Shown here: positions 25,541-37,211 of the stretch, one piece after another
How the letters are laid out: every line of letters starts with the position of its first letter
Position numbering within the stretch: the first letter of the stretch is position 1
Source of the DNA: Streptomyces colonosanans
GTDB taxonomy: Bacteria > Actinomycetota > Actinomycetes > Streptomycetales > Streptomycetaceae
Reading direction: 5' to 3'
DNA length: 64,000 bases
Assembly (NCBI RefSeq): GCF_001866645.1
Contig: NZ_MLYP01000058.1
Coordinates: 1 to 64,000, forward strand
Notes under the pieces: generated by a model
What the model was told of the DNA's origin: nothing
What the model saw: the letters and a program-made list of their open reading frames with translations, nothing else
Database searches by the model: none
Made by a program: the position numbers and the translations under genes

Positions 25541-27388
25541 ATGCGTCGCCCTGTCGCACGGAGTCTGGCGGTGTTGGCGGTCTCGGCCGCCGTGGTGTCG
25601 GTGGGAGCGGCGGCGCCGCCGTCGTCCGCTTCCGCCCGCACACCGAAGAAGGTACCCGTGGCCGTCGGCTACGGCGGTGCCGTGGCGAGCGTGGACGCGG
25701 ACGCCTCCGCCGCCGGTATCGAGGTCCTCAAGAAGGGCGGCAACGCGGTGGACGCGGCCGTCGCCACGGCCGCCGCGCTCGGCGTCACCGAGCCCTACTC
25801 CTCCGGCATCGGCGGAGGCGGCTACTTCGTCTACTACGACGCCAAGTCCAAAACGGTGCACACCATCGACGGCCGCGAGACGGCCCCGCTGACCGCGGAC
25901 TCCAACCTGTTCGTGGAGAACGGCAAGGCGCTCGCCTTCGCCGACGTCGTCACCAGCGGGCTGAGCATCGGTACCCCGGGCACGCCGGCCACCTGGCAGA
26001 GGGCGCTGGACGAGTGGGGCACCAAGCGGCTGGGTACGGTCCTGAAGCCGGCCGAGCGGCTCGCGCGCGACGGATTCACCGTCGACGGCACCTTCCGCTC
26101 GCAGACCGCGTCCAACGAGACCCGTTTCCGGGCCTTCCCGGACACCGCCAGGCTCTTCCTGCCGAACGGCGAACTTCCGGTCGTCGGTTCGACCCTGAAG
26201 AACCCCGACCTCGCCCGCACTTACGAGGAACTGGGCAGGAAGGGCATCGCCGCGATCTACCAAGGCGACCTCGGCAAGGACATCGTCTCCACCGTGAACA
26301 AGCCGCCGGTGGACCCGAGTTCGGGCTGGAACGCCCGGCCGGGCAAGTTGTCCGCAGGGGACCTCGCGGCCTACCGGGCGAAGCTTCAGGCGCCCACGAA
26401 GACCTCCTACCGCGGTCTCGACGTCTACTCCATCGCACCCTCCTCCTCCGGTGGCACGACCGTCGGTGAGGCGCTCAACATCCTGGAGAAGACCGACCTT
26501 TCCAAGGCGAGCGAGACGCAGTTCCTGCACCGCTACATCGAGGCCAGCCGCATCGCGTTCGCGGACCGCGGGCGCTGGGTGGGCGACCCCGCCTTCGAGG
26601 ACGTGCCGACCAACGAACTGCTGTCGCAGAAGTTCGCCGACTCTCGCGCGTGCCTGATCAAGGACGACGCGGTGCTGACCAGCCCGCTCGCGCCCGGCGA
26701 CCCGCGCCATCCGGCGGCCTGCGGCGCCGGGGGCACGGCCGCCCCGACGACGTACGAGGGTGAGAACACCACGCACCTGACCGTCGCCGACAAGTGGGGC
26801 AACGTCGTCGCCTACACGCTCAGCATCGAGCAGACCGGCGGCAGCGGTATCACCGTCCCGGGACGCGGATTCCTGCTCAACAACGAGCTGACGGACTTCT
26901 CCTTCGCTCCCGCCAACCCGGCCGTCCACGACCCGAACCTGCCCGGCCCGGGCAAGCGTCCGCGCTCCTCGATGTCCCCGACGATCGTCCTCGACAAGCA
27001 GGGTCGACCGGTCGTCGCGCTCGGTTCGCCGGGTGGCGCGACCATCATCACCACCGTGCTGCAGACCCTGACCGGGGTCCTCGACCGGCACCTGCAGCTC
27101 GTCGACGCGATCGCGGCGCCGCGCGCCAGCCAGCGCAACGCGGCGAAGACGGAACTCGAACCCGGCCTCTACGACAGCCCCTTGCGGAGTCAGCTGGAGG
27201 CGATCGGGCACTCCTTCACGCTGAATCCGGAGATCGGCGCGGCCACCGGTGTGCAGCGGCTTCCGGACGGCAAGTGGCTGGCCGCGGCGGAGACGGTGCG
27301 GCGCGGGGGTGGGTCCGCGATGGTGGTGGATCCGGCCCACACCGGTTGCGGGCAGGACGACCAGGGGAAGTCACCGGCCTGCGACTGA
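25541..27388 (+). CDS. ggt: Secreted gamma-glutamyltransferase
   Basis: 615-residue Ntn-hydrolase precursor that cleaves gamma-glutamyl bonds (glutathione and conjugates) outside the cell. Signal peptide with a twin-Arg-containing start and an ASA cleavage region near residue 38. The large subunit carries GGNAVDAAVATAAALGVTEP. The autoprocessing site is NTTHLTVADKWGNVV with nucleophile Thr410. The small subunit has FLLNNELTDFS and RPRSSMSPTIV. ATG 25541 follows GGAGG at the right distance; the upstream ATG at 25493 is not needed. Confidence 0.93.
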   Translation: MRRPVARSLAVLAVSAAVVSVGAAAPPSSASARTPKKVPVAVGYGGAVASVDADASAAGIEVLKKGGNAVDAAVATAAALGVTEPYSSGIGGGGYFVYYDAKSKTVHTIDGRETAPLTADSNLFVENGKALAFADVVTSGLSIGTPGTPATWQRALDEWGTKRLGTVLKPAERLARDGFTVDGTFRSQTASNETRFRAFPDTARLFLPNGELPVVGSTLKNPDLARTYEELGRKGIAAIYQGDLGKDIVSTVNKPPVDPSSGWNARPGKLSAGDLAAYRAKLQAPTKTSYRGLDVYSIAPSSSGGTTVGEALNILEKTDLSKASETQFLHRYIEASRIAFADRGRWVGDPAFEDVPTNELLSQKFADSRACLIKDDAVLTSPLAPGDPRHPAACGAGGTAAPTTYEGENTTHLTVADKWGNVVAYTLSIEQTGGSGITVPGRGFLLNNELTDFSFAPANPAVHDPNLPGPGKRPRSSMSPTIVLDKQGRPVVALGSPGGATIITTVLQTLTGVLDRHLQLVDAIAAPRASQRNAAKTELEPGLYDSPLRSQLEAIGHSFTLNPEIGAATGVQRLPDGKWLAAAETVRRGGGSAMVVDPAHTGCGQDDQGKSPACD

Positions 27389-27423
27389 TGAGCGGGGGCT
27401 GGTGGGAACACTGCCGCCCCCGT

Positions 27424-27470
27424 GGGCCGGGTGGCCGCCGGCGTTGATCGCCGCGGCCACCCCGTGGCCC
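27424..27470. terminator. Terminator between ggt and the GNAT gene
   Basis: GGGTGGCCGC (27429-27438) pairs with GCGGCCACCC (27453-27462), extended by GGGCC/GGCCC outer pairs. It sits between the two convergent genes and can serve both. Confidence 0.7.
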
Positions 27471-27520
27471 GGCTTCCGGCTTGAGGACGTGTCACCGTGG
27501 CCGCGGCCCGTTGGCGTGCG

Positions 27521-28102
27521 TCACCAGAGCTTGTCGATCTCGCCCGGGTACAGCTCGATGCGACTGTTGCGGAGCGACGCCTGGGCTTTCCGGCTCTTGA
27601 GCGAGAAGAAGTCGGCCATGGTGACCTTGTCGAAGCCCGGCTGGTCGCTGGGAAAGGGGGCCTGCGGCGTCCCCCCGATCAGCACCGCTCCGGGAAGAAC
27701 ACGCCAGCCCGCACTCTCATAGAACGCCTGAAGCGGGCGGTCACAGGTGAACAACCCCAGATCCAGCTGCCGGGCCGCCATTGCTTCCCGGGCCGCTGTC
27801 ACCAGGCGTCGGCCATACCCATGACCACGCGCCTCCCGCCGCGTGACCACGGTGCTCAGCCCGCCGGCGGCAAAGCACCCACCCGCGTGGACGATCTCCT
27901 TGGTCAGGATGTCCAGCGCGGCCAGCACCGTCCCTTCATCCACGAGCAGCATCGACAACGGCTGCAATGCGGGATCATGGGCCGGAGCCTCGGGAGGAGC
28001 AACCGAGCCAGGAGGGGACGGCCACGCCTGCTCCTGGATCTCCCGCACCTGTACGCGCACTTCGAACGGGGTGGCCTCTTGAGGGAACGACAAGATCTGC
28101 AC
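27521..28102 (-). CDS. GNAT-family N-acetyltransferase
   Basis: 193 residues. The acetyl-CoA binding signature is VVTRREARGHGYGRRLVTAA (motif A), followed by LFTCDRPLQAFYESAGWRVL (motif B). The N-terminal 70 residues, with PPEAPAHDPALQPLSMLLVD, complete the fold. GTG at 28102 is chosen because coding character disappears upstream, though the frame is open to 28459; the ribosome site is weak. Substrate unknown. Confidence 0.78.
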   Translation of the reverse strand: MQILSFPQEATPFEVRVQVREIQEQAWPSPPGSVAPPEAPAHDPALQPLSMLLVDEGTVLAALDILTKEIVHAGGCFAAGGLSTVVTRREARGHGYGRRLVTAAREAMAARQLDLGLFTCDRPLQAFYESAGWRVLPGAVLIGGTPQAPFPSDQPGFDKVTMADFFSLKSRKAQASLRNSRIELYPGEIDKLW

Positions 28103-28304
28103 ACGCTGATTCTGGCCACCCGCCGCGCGAACGCAAGCCCCGCATCGGCGTGAACGGCGTCCAACCGCGGGCCCGGGCACCGCGTGCCCGCCGTGTGGAC
28201 ACCGCGCAGACCAAGAGGCGGCGGACCTGCCTCCCCCATGCGGCGGAGACGGATCGTCACCGTGCACGAGGTGCCCCGAGTGGCTCGCGCGGGAGCGTGG
28301 TGGC

Positions 28305-29363
28305 ATGACCAAGTCGCTCCTCTCCAAGGTCTCGGTATCGCCCCAGCAGGGCGATACACCCGCCGCACCGCGAACGCGCCACCCCGTCGGCCCCGGCCGG
28401 TTCCGCCGCGCACTCCGCACCGTGGCCATCGTCGCCTGTCTGCCGTACCTGGGCCTCAAGGTCGCCTGGATCGCGGGCAGTCACATCGGCATCCCGTCCG
28501 GCAGCTCTCTGCTGGAGCACCGTGTGACGATGGCCGTCGGCAACAGCCTTACCGTGCTCATGGACACCGCCGTGATCGTGCTGGCGCTGCTGCTGACGCG
28601 TCCCTGGGGGTTGCGGGTGCCCGCCTGGACCTTGGTGTTCCCGGTGTGGGTGGCCACCGGGCTGCTCGCGCCGATCATGACTGTCTTCCCGCTCCATCTG
28701 CTCCTGCGTGTGTTCGGCGTTGCGGTGAACAAGCCGTCCGGGACGACCGGCCACAGGCCGTTCCTCGACGAGTGGGTGTTCGGGGTCGTCTACACCGGGT
28801 TCATCGTGCAGGGACTGGCCCTCGGTGCGCTGTTTCTGTTCTACGCCCGTGACCGCTGGGGGTACGTGTGGCGGGGGCGGACGGGAGAACTCCCGCCCGG
28901 ATCGGCCGGCGCGGCGCGCCGGACGTGCGCGGTCATGGCTTGCGTCCTCGCCCTGTTCCCCCTCGTGATGCACACGATGTGGGCGGGCGGCGGCACCGCG
29001 GGGCTCAACACAGGTCGCGTGGCGGACCGGGACACCGACTTCCACGTCCTCGAAGCCACCTACGTGTGCTTCGCCCTGGCAGCCGTCGCCGGCGTCTGTC
29101 TGCTCACCTTCCGGCGCGGCCGCAGGCTGCGGGTGGCTGTACCGCTGGCACTCGCCTGGGTCGGCTCGGGCGTCGTGGCCTGCTGGGGCGGTTGGATGTT
29201 GCTGGCCTCGCTGACCGCCGACGTGGGAGATCCCGCCGACCGGCCCACAGCGCTGATGAACCTCACCTACGCTGGCCAGATGATCGTCGGTTTCCTCCTG
29301 GCCGCCCTGGGTGCCCGCTTCATCGCCGGACGCTCGGCCGGGGACCCGAAGCGGGCGGCGTGA
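28305..29363 (+). CDS. Polytopic membrane protein linked to a two-component system
   Basis: 352 residues and about eight hydrophobic segments with a short Thr/Pro-rich N-terminal tail. No transporter motif I can name. The stop overlaps the GTG of a histidine kinase gene (GTGA), so it is co-translated with the kinase and may be its sensor partner or its main target. ATG 28305 is the first good start; a GTG slightly upstream is less likely. Confidence 0.78.
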   Translation: MTKSLLSKVSVSPQQGDTPAAPRTRHPVGPGRFRRALRTVAIVACLPYLGLKVAWIAGSHIGIPSGSSLLEHRVTMAVGNSLTVLMDTAVIVLALLLTRPWGLRVPAWTLVFPVWVATGLLAPIMTVFPLHLLLRVFGVAVNKPSGTTGHRPFLDEWVFGVVYTGFIVQGLALGALFLFYARDRWGYVWRGRTGELPPGSAGAARRTCAVMACVLALFPLVMHTMWAGGGTAGLNTGRVADRDTDFHVLEATYVCFALAAVAGVCLLTFRRGRRLRVAVPLALAWVGSGVVACWGGWMLLASLTADVGDPADRPTALMNLTYAGQMIVGFLLAALGARFIAGRSAGDPKRAA

Positions 29364-30619
29364 CAAGGTTCGTCCAGCCGCTGTTCGGCCACGTGGCGCG
29401 CCGCCGCTGGATCCATCTGATCCTGGGTGGCGCGCTCGCCATGCCGTACTTCTTCGTCGGCACGGTGATCGTCAGCGCGGTGAGTGGCTCGCCGGACGTG
29501 TTCACCTCCCCTTCTCTGCAACTCGCCGCGTTCGCCATCGGATTGCCGCTCGCCGCGCTCACCTCGCCCTTCCCGCTGACCCGGCCGATGTCGGTGGCAG
29601 CGGTGCGCGCGCTGTGCGGGGTGGACGCCGACCGCCTGGCCGACGGGCCCGCCCGGACACGGGCCGCGAAGGGGCGTTGCGCGGCCTGGTTCACGCTGCA
29701 TCTCGGGCTCGGCGGGATCGTCTCGGGCATGTCGCTGTCGGTGCCGCCGTTCGCGACGGTGCTGATCGCGCTCCCCGTCTTCCCGGGGATGCGTGACTCG
29801 GGGCTCGGTCTGCCCGGAGTCCTGGACAGTTCCTGGACGTTGGCGCTCGCGCCGGTCGCGGGTGCCGCCACGCTGGTCGCGCTCGCGGCCTGCGCCGCGG
29901 GTTGCGGCGCCCTCCTCGCTCGGTGCGCGCCCGCCCTGCTCGGGCCCGGCCCCGAGGACCGGCTGGCCGCCGCCGAGGCCCGTGCCGCCGACCTCGCCGT
30001 ACGCAACCGGCTCGCCCGCGAGTTGCACGACTCCGTCGGCCACGCGCTCAGCGCCGTCACCCTCCAGGCGAGCGCGGCCCGCCGACTCCTCGACACCGAC
30101 CCGGAGTTCGTACGTGAAGCGCTCGCCGCGATCGAGGACACCACACGGCGCACGGTCGGCGAACTCGACGCCGTCCTGGGCGTGTTGCGCGACGGCGACA
30201 CACCCGGCAAGGCCCCGGCGCCCACGCTCGCGGCCGACCTCGAGGGCCTGCTGCGCCGCACCCGCGCGGGCGGTCCGCGCATCACGGCCGAGGTGGAGAC
30301 CGACCCCCGGGCCCTGCCGTCGGTGATCTCCCGCGAGGCCTACCGCATCGTCCAGGAGGGGCTGAGCAACGCGCTCAAGCATGCCGGTGGGCAGGTCCCG
30401 GTCGCGGTCCGGATCGCCGCCGTGGACGGCCACCTGGAGATCACCGTGGAGAACCCGCTGGAAGAGGCGTCCGACGTGCCCGCATCCCGGCGCGGCGGCG
30501 GCCATGGACTGCGTGGAATCGCGGACCGCGCCCGGCTGCTGGGCGGCGCCGCGGACGCGGGACCGGTCGACGGGGCGTGGCATCTGTCCGTACGACTGCC
30601 ACTGAAAGGACCCGCATGA
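29360..30619 (+). CDS. Sensor histidine kinase (NarL-partner, HisKA_3 type)
   Basis: 419 residues. Membrane segments fill residues 15-195, with almost no extracytoplasmic domain, so it probably senses membrane state or a partner. The dimerisation/phosphoacceptor helix is RNRLARELHDSVGHALSAVT with His near residue 222. The ATPase has EAYRIVQEGLSNALKHAGG (N box) and GGGHGLRGIADRARLLGG (G boxes). Start and stop are both in 4-bp overlaps with neighbours, giving a tight three-gene operon with the membrane protein and the response regulator. Confidence 0.9.
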   Translation: MTRFVQPLFGHVARRRWIHLILGGALAMPYFFVGTVIVSAVSGSPDVFTSPSLQLAAFAIGLPLAALTSPFPLTRPMSVAAVRALCGVDADRLADGPARTRAAKGRCAAWFTLHLGLGGIVSGMSLSVPPFATVLIALPVFPGMRDSGLGLPGVLDSSWTLALAPVAGAATLVALAACAAGCGALLARCAPALLGPGPEDRLAAAEARAADLAVRNRLARELHDSVGHALSAVTLQASAARRLLDTDPEFVREALAAIEDTTRRTVGELDAVLGVLRDGDTPGKAPAPTLAADLEGLLRRTRAGGPRITAEVETDPRALPSVISREAYRIVQEGLSNALKHAGGQVPVAVRIAAVDGHLEITVENPLEEASDVPASRRGGGHGLRGIADRARLLGGAADAGPVDGAWHLSVRLPLKGPA

Positions 30620-31314
30620 CCAGTTCACCACCCATCCGGATCGTGCTCGCCGACGACGAGCGCATGGTCCGTACCGCCCTGCGGGCCATCCTCTCCGCCG
30701 AGCCCGGCCTGACGGTCGTCGGCGAGGCGGCGACCGGGGCCGAAGCCGTGTCCGTCACACGGGAGGTACGGCCCGACGTGGTCCTCATGGACGTCCGCAT
30801 GCCCGAGATCGACGGCATCCGGGCCACCGAGCAGATCCTGGCCACCCTCACCGAGCCGCCCCGGATCGTCGTCGTCACCACCTTCGAGAACGACTCGTAC
30901 GTCTACGACGCGCTGCGCGCCGGAGCAGCCGGCTTCCTGCTGAAGCGGGCGGACGCCGACACGCTGGTCCAGTCGGTACGGCTGGTCGCCCGCAGTGACA
31001 CCCTGCTGTTCCCGTCGGCCGTACGGGCGTTGGCCGAAACGCATACGCGCGCGTACGCCGCGCCGCCGCCCTGGGTGGCACGGCTCACCGGCCGGGAGGG
31101 CGAGGTGCTGCGGCTGATGGCGGCCGGGCTGACCAACGCGGAGATCGCCCGGCGCCTGGAGGTCGGCTCCGCCACCGTGAAGACGCATGTGGCGGCGGTG
31201 CTGGCGAAGACCGGCGCCCGGGACCGGACCCAGGCGGTGATCGTCGCCTACGAGGCGGGCTTCATGGGACTTCCGGCGCGGAAACGGGATGGATCGGATC
31301 GGTCAGGTTACTGA
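30616..31314 (+). CDS. LuxR/NarL-family response regulator
   Basis: 232 residues. Receiver domain with acidic pair ADDE, phosphoacceptor Asp59 in VLMDVRMPEIDG and the lysine in GFLLKRADADTL. The output domain is a LuxR helix-turn-helix: LTGREGEVLRLMAAGLTNAE then IARRLEVGSATVKTHVAAVL. ATG overlaps the kinase stop by 4 bp. Probably autoregulates the membrane-protein operon, as is usual for such systems. Its stop overlaps the convergent gene by 7 bp. Confidence 0.92.
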   Translation: MTSSPPIRIVLADDERMVRTALRAILSAEPGLTVVGEAATGAEAVSVTREVRPDVVLMDVRMPEIDGIRATEQILATLTEPPRIVVVTTFENDSYVYDALRAGAAGFLLKRADADTLVQSVRLVARSDTLLFPSAVRALAETHTRAYAAPPPWVARLTGREGEVLRLMAAGLTNAEIARRLEVGSATVKTHVAAVLAKTGARDRTQAVIVAYEAGFMGLPARKRDGSDRSGY

Positions 31315-32021
31315 TGGTGCAGCCAGATCCGCAGCGGGCCGACCGGCTCGAAGCCATGGTGGATGGCTGCCGCAAGGTCGTCGCCCTGCTCGTAGCCGAC
31401 CACCGGCAAGGTGGGGAACAGCCCGTTCATCGCGTCGATCACCACTGGCCAGGCCGTGTCGGGGCCGCCGTCCAGCGCGAAGACATTGGAGATTCCGACC
31501 ACTTGGTGGCTGCGGCTCGCCACCGCGCCGGCTACTACTCGGCCGCCGGTGGACCGTCCGGCGATCACGAAGGTGGCCGGGTCGTCGAGTAGCTCCGGCC
31601 GGAAGAGATCCGCATCGCCGTCCCCGTCGTCCCAGGCGAGCGCCCAGGCGCGCAGCGTGTCCGGGTCGTCCGCCACGGCCCAGACGAGATCCGGAGCGGG
31701 TGCGGGCGCACTCGCCGGGCGGTGGATCCACTGCGCCTTGAACAGCACCCGGAAGCCGACCTCCGTCAGGTCGAGGTCGGCGAAACTGTCCTTGACGGAG
31801 GCGCCGGGTGTGGTGGTGTCGATCCGGGCCGTCACCCCGATCCGGTCGGCACCCGGCACCAGCGTCACCGCGTCGGGGTAGTAGAGGGGCGTGCGCGACG
31901 GGGCTGCCCAGGCCTGTGCCCCGAACTCGCCCGCCAATCCGTGCGATCGGCTCATCGCCGCGCACCACTGTGCGTTGTTGTGGGCGGCGGCCTGCACCAG
32001 GAGCTGCTTCGGAGTTGTCAC
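31308..32021 (-). CDS. GNAT-like protein of unknown substrate
   Basis: 237 residues. The C-terminal half (RSTGGRVVAGAVASRSHQVV, NVFALDGGPDTAWPVVIDAM, VGYEQGDDLAAAIHHGFEPV) has the order of strands and the final GFEPVGPLRIW of GNAT acetyltransferases. The middle, AWALAWDDGDGDADLFRPEL, belongs to a less common subgroup. No canonical RxxGxG/A loop is obvious, so catalysis is uncertain. GTG at 32021; the ribosome site is weak. Confidence 0.65.
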   Translation of the reverse strand: MTTPKQLLVQAAAHNNAQWCAAMSRSHGLAGEFGAQAWAAPSRTPLYYPDAVTLVPGADRIGVTARIDTTTPGASVKDSFADLDLTEVGFRVLFKAQWIHRPASAPAPAPDLVWAVADDPDTLRAWALAWDDGDGDADLFRPELLDDPATFVIAGRSTGGRVVAGAVASRSHQVVGISNVFALDGGPDTAWPVVIDAMNGLFPTLPVVGYEQGDDLAAAIHHGFEPVGPLRIWLHHQ

Positions 32022-32140
32022 GAGTGCGCATCATGACGACTGCGGCCCGGTCTGTCGAGCGGATATCCGCTCGCCGCAAGAGGGACGCCACCCTGAGAAC
32101 GGCTCACTCTGGGGGCCGCCCCGTCCCCCGGCCTCCCGCG

Positions 32141-34705
<2,565 letters not shown>

Positions 34706-34957
34706 GGCAATCCGTTCCGCTGATCGACGTACCGGTGCGACGCGGGTGCCCGGACCGGGCCCGGGGACACCTGTCCACGTGCGCGGCGCCCGTAGACCAC
34801 GATGGCACGATCCCCTGCTCGGGGCACCTCCAGGAACGCTCCGCTACCGAACACTTGCCCAGTGCTCCACCCTTCAAGGTGGAGGTGAAGGGCATCCGGT
34901 CCCTTGCGGCCCGGAGGGCCACAGCGGCATGGCTGCGATTGCGTCATCCGATGACGG
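34706..34957. other. Intergenic stretch upstream of the Clp gene
   Basis: No convincing gene. A short inverted repeat (CTCCACC-TTCAA-GGTGGAG, about 34864-34882) lies 160 bp before the Clp start and may be part of its promoter region. Confidence 0.5.
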
Positions 34958-35123
34958 AGTTGTCGGATCTACCGCCGGACGGGCGGAAAGTGACGCCTGT
35001 GCAGGCCCCTGTAAGACCGATCTCCCCGGAGAGCGGCAAGGGCCGGTGAAGCAGGAACCCGAGGTGGCACCGCGTAGCGGTGCGGACCGGAATCTCCCGC
35101 CCTCGGGCAGGAGAGGACGTCAA
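34958..35123 (+). mobile_element. Right-end fossil of a TnpB-type (IS200/IS605-like) element
   Basis: The stretch reads like the last codons and 3' structured end of actinobacterial TnpB genes: an Arg/Pro-rich tail, AAGCAGGAACCCG, then GGACCGGAATCTCCCGCC at 35084-35101. A 22-base hairpin follows (TCTCCCGCCC...GGGCAGGAGA, 35093-35114), with GGACGTCAA directly after it (35115-35123). That terminal hairpin plus GA-GG-GTCAA is where the guide-RNA scaffold ends in such elements. The transposase/nuclease body is missing. Recognition is by pattern memory only. Confidence 0.5.
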
Positions 35124-35278
35124 TCCGGGAGAACGTGGCACCGGGAGAGGGGCGAGGGAGGCGCCGTTGACCGTGGCCGTCTGGCGGAACTGATGTGTCC
35201 GGTGTCGGGGGCCCGCGGGGACAGTACGCTGATTCCGGCGGGATCGGGCCCGCCCGATGGGTGTCCGGGAGGAGCGTC

Positions 35279-35845
35279 ATGACTGCCGAGACGGTGGCCC
35301 CTGCGTGGATGCATGAGCAGATCACGGCGGAGCAGTACGACTCCTGGTCCGAGGAGCAGTGTGCGGGGATCGAGATCGTGGACGGGATGGTCGTCGTGAG
35401 TCCCAGCGCGTCCAAGCGCCACAACCGCCTCGCCCGGATCCTGGCGAACGCGCTGGATGTCGCGGCCGGACCGGACTGGAACGCCGACACCGACTTCGAC
35501 GTCCGCCTCCAGGACGTGCCGCTCACCAACCGCCGCCCGGACGTCGTCGTCTACCGCGCGGACACCATCGACATCACACCCACCCGCCCCGAGCATGTGC
35601 TGCTGGTGGCCGAGGTCGTCTCCCCGGGATCGGAGACCACCGACCGGATTGTGAAGGTGGACCAGTACGCCAAGGCCGGTATCGCCTTCTACTGGCGGAT
35701 CGAGCAGGCCGCCACCGGCGTCCCGCTGATCTACACCTACGTCCTCGACCCGGCGACCATGAGCTACCGGACCGGCGACATGTTCACCGGTGTCGTCAAA
35801 GTCTCCGCTCCCTTCACCGTGGAGATCGACCTCGGCCGGCTCTGA
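35279..35845 (+). CDS. Uma2-family (DUF820) putative endonuclease
   Basis: 188 residues of the PD-(D/E)xK-fold Uma2 family. The active-site order is visible: the early acidic residue in GIEIVDGMVVVSPS, the aspartate in NRRPDVVVYR, the glutamate in LLVAEVVSPGSETTDR and the lysine in KVDQYAKAGIAFYW. GGGAGGAG precedes the ATG at 35279. It stands alone next to a mobile-element fossil. These genes are numerous in actinomycetes; their biological role is still unclear. Confidence 0.85.
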   Translation: MTAETVAPAWMHEQITAEQYDSWSEEQCAGIEIVDGMVVVSPSASKRHNRLARILANALDVAAGPDWNADTDFDVRLQDVPLTNRRPDVVVYRADTIDITPTRPEHVLLVAEVVSPGSETTDRIVKVDQYAKAGIAFYWRIEQAATGVPLIYTYVLDPATMSYRTGDMFTGVVKVSAPFTVEIDLGRL

Positions 35846-35910
35846 CCTCGCGCTCAGGCATTACCAGCGCGCGCTACCGGCCCGTCAAGGATTCGGATTC
35901 GCTCCCACTC

Positions 35911-36681
35911 CTAATGCCGCGCGGTCAGGACCCGAGGCCCGGACTCCGTGACAGCCACCGTGTGTTCCGTGTGGGCCGCGCGGGAGCCGTCGGTCGTGCG
36001 GAGGGTCCAGCCGTCGGGGGCCGTTCGGTAGCCGTCCGTGCCGCCGCCGATGAGCATGGGCTCGATCGCCAGGACCATGCCGTGGCGCAGCCGGAGGCCG
36101 CGTCCCGGCCGGCCCTCGTTGGGGACGGGCGGGTCCTCGTGCATACGACGGCCCACACCGTGCCCGCCGAAGTCCTCCATGATGCCGTACCCCGCGGCCC
36201 GGCAGACCGAGCCGATCGCGTGGGCGATGTCCCCGATGCGGTTGCCGACGACGGCCGCCTCGATGCCCGCCGCGAGCGCTCGCTCCGCGGTCTCGATCAG
36301 CCGCAGGTCGGCGGCCCGCGGCTTGCCCACGACGAAGCTGATCGCCGAATCACCGGCCCAACCGTCCACTTCGGCGCCGCAGTCGACGGAGACCAGGTCG
36401 CCGTCGCGCAGCCGGTAGTCGTCCGGGATGCCGTGCACGATCGCGTCGTTGACCGAGGCACAGATGACCGCCGGGAAGGGGGTCGGAGCGAAGGACGGGC
36501 GGTAGCCGAGGAAGGGTGACTCCGCGCCCGCTTCCCGCAGGACCTGGTGCGCCACCTCGTCCAGGTCGCGCAGGGAGACGCCCACGCCCGCGTTCTCCCG
36601 CACTGCCGTGAGGGCTCGGCCGACGACCTGCCCTGCTCTGTACATCGCGTCGATCGACGTATCCGTCTTCAGTTCCACCAT
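35911..36681 (-). CDS. map: Type I methionine aminopeptidase
   Basis: 256 residues. Removes the initiator methionine from new proteins. Metal ligands are in VSVDCGAEVDGWAGDSAISF (two Asp), GGHGVGRRMHEDP (His), AIEPML (Glu) and TEHTVAV (Glu). ATG 36681 (VELKTDTSID next) has AGGA 7 bases upstream; the frame extends to 36708. It is not in the usual secY-adk context, so it is probably a second map copy. It is divergent from a small XRE gene with a repeat-rich 73-bp gap. Confidence 0.9.
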   Translation of the reverse strand: MVELKTDTSIDAMYRAGQVVGRALTAVRENAGVGVSLRDLDEVAHQVLREAGAESPFLGYRPSFAPTPFPAVICASVNDAIVHGIPDDYRLRDGDLVSVDCGAEVDGWAGDSAISFVVGKPRAADLRLIETAERALAAGIEAAVVGNRIGDIAHAIGSVCRAAGYGIMEDFGGHGVGRRMHEDPPVPNEGRPGRGLRLRHGMVLAIEPMLIGGGTDGYRTAPDGWTLRTTDGSRAAHTEHTVAVTESGPRVLTARH

Positions 36682-36689
36682 GCCAATTC

Positions 36690-36742
36690 CTATACCGCCG
36701 ATCTCCAATTACTATACCGGTCTCCGGGTGGGTTCCCGGTAT
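36690..36742. promoter_or_regulatory. Probable operator between map and the XRE gene
   Basis: CTATACCG occurs at 36690-36697 and 36712-36719 (22 bp apart, two helical turns). The same half-site is inverted at 36736-36742 (CCGGTAT), forming the palindrome ATACCGG-N15-CCGGTAT with the second copy. The AT-rich patch stands out in the GC-rich surroundings. Confidence 0.5.
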
Positions 36743-36754
36743 TAGAATGGGGGC

Positions 36755-37006
36755 ATGGTGCGCACCCCGCTGTCCCCCGAAGAGCACGAGCGCGGCGAGC
36801 GCCTCGGGCGGTTGCTGCGCGAGGCCCGCGGCACCCGCACCATGGCGGAGGTGGCCGCGAGCGCCGGAATCTCCGCCGAGACCCTCCGCAAGATCGAGAC
36901 CGGGCGTGCGCCGACCCCGGCGTTCTTCACGGTCGCGGCGCTGGCGCGGGTACTGGGGCTCTCCATGGACGAACTCGTCGGGCGGTGCGCGTCGATCGCG
37001 GCATGA
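36755..37006 (+). CDS. Small XRE-family helix-turn-helix regulator
   Basis: 83 residues, essentially one HTH_3 domain: RLGRLLREARGTRTMAEVAA, SAGISAETLRKIETGRAPTP, then FFTVAALARVLGLSMDEL. The divergent methionine aminopeptidase gene and the shared operator-like repeats suggest that it controls itself and map. No ligand domain. The gap 37007-37302 that follows holds the overlapping hairpins described at 37212. Confidence 0.82.
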   Translation: MVRTPLSPEEHERGERLGRLLREARGTRTMAEVAASAGISAETLRKIETGRAPTPAFFTVAALARVLGLSMDELVGRCASIAA

Positions 37007-37211
37007 GCCGCGGGCATCCGTGCGCGCGGTCGGTCTACCACCCCGGCGCGCGCACCCGCACCCGCCCCCATCCGCAACACCCCTGCACGCCCTGAGAGTG
37101 CCGACTCCGTCGCCCGATCGGCCCGCCGACAATCGGACCACTCGCCCACAGGAGTGTGAAACATGATCGACTTCGCGGGTTGATGACGATGGTCTTGGCA
37201 AGGTCGTCCTG

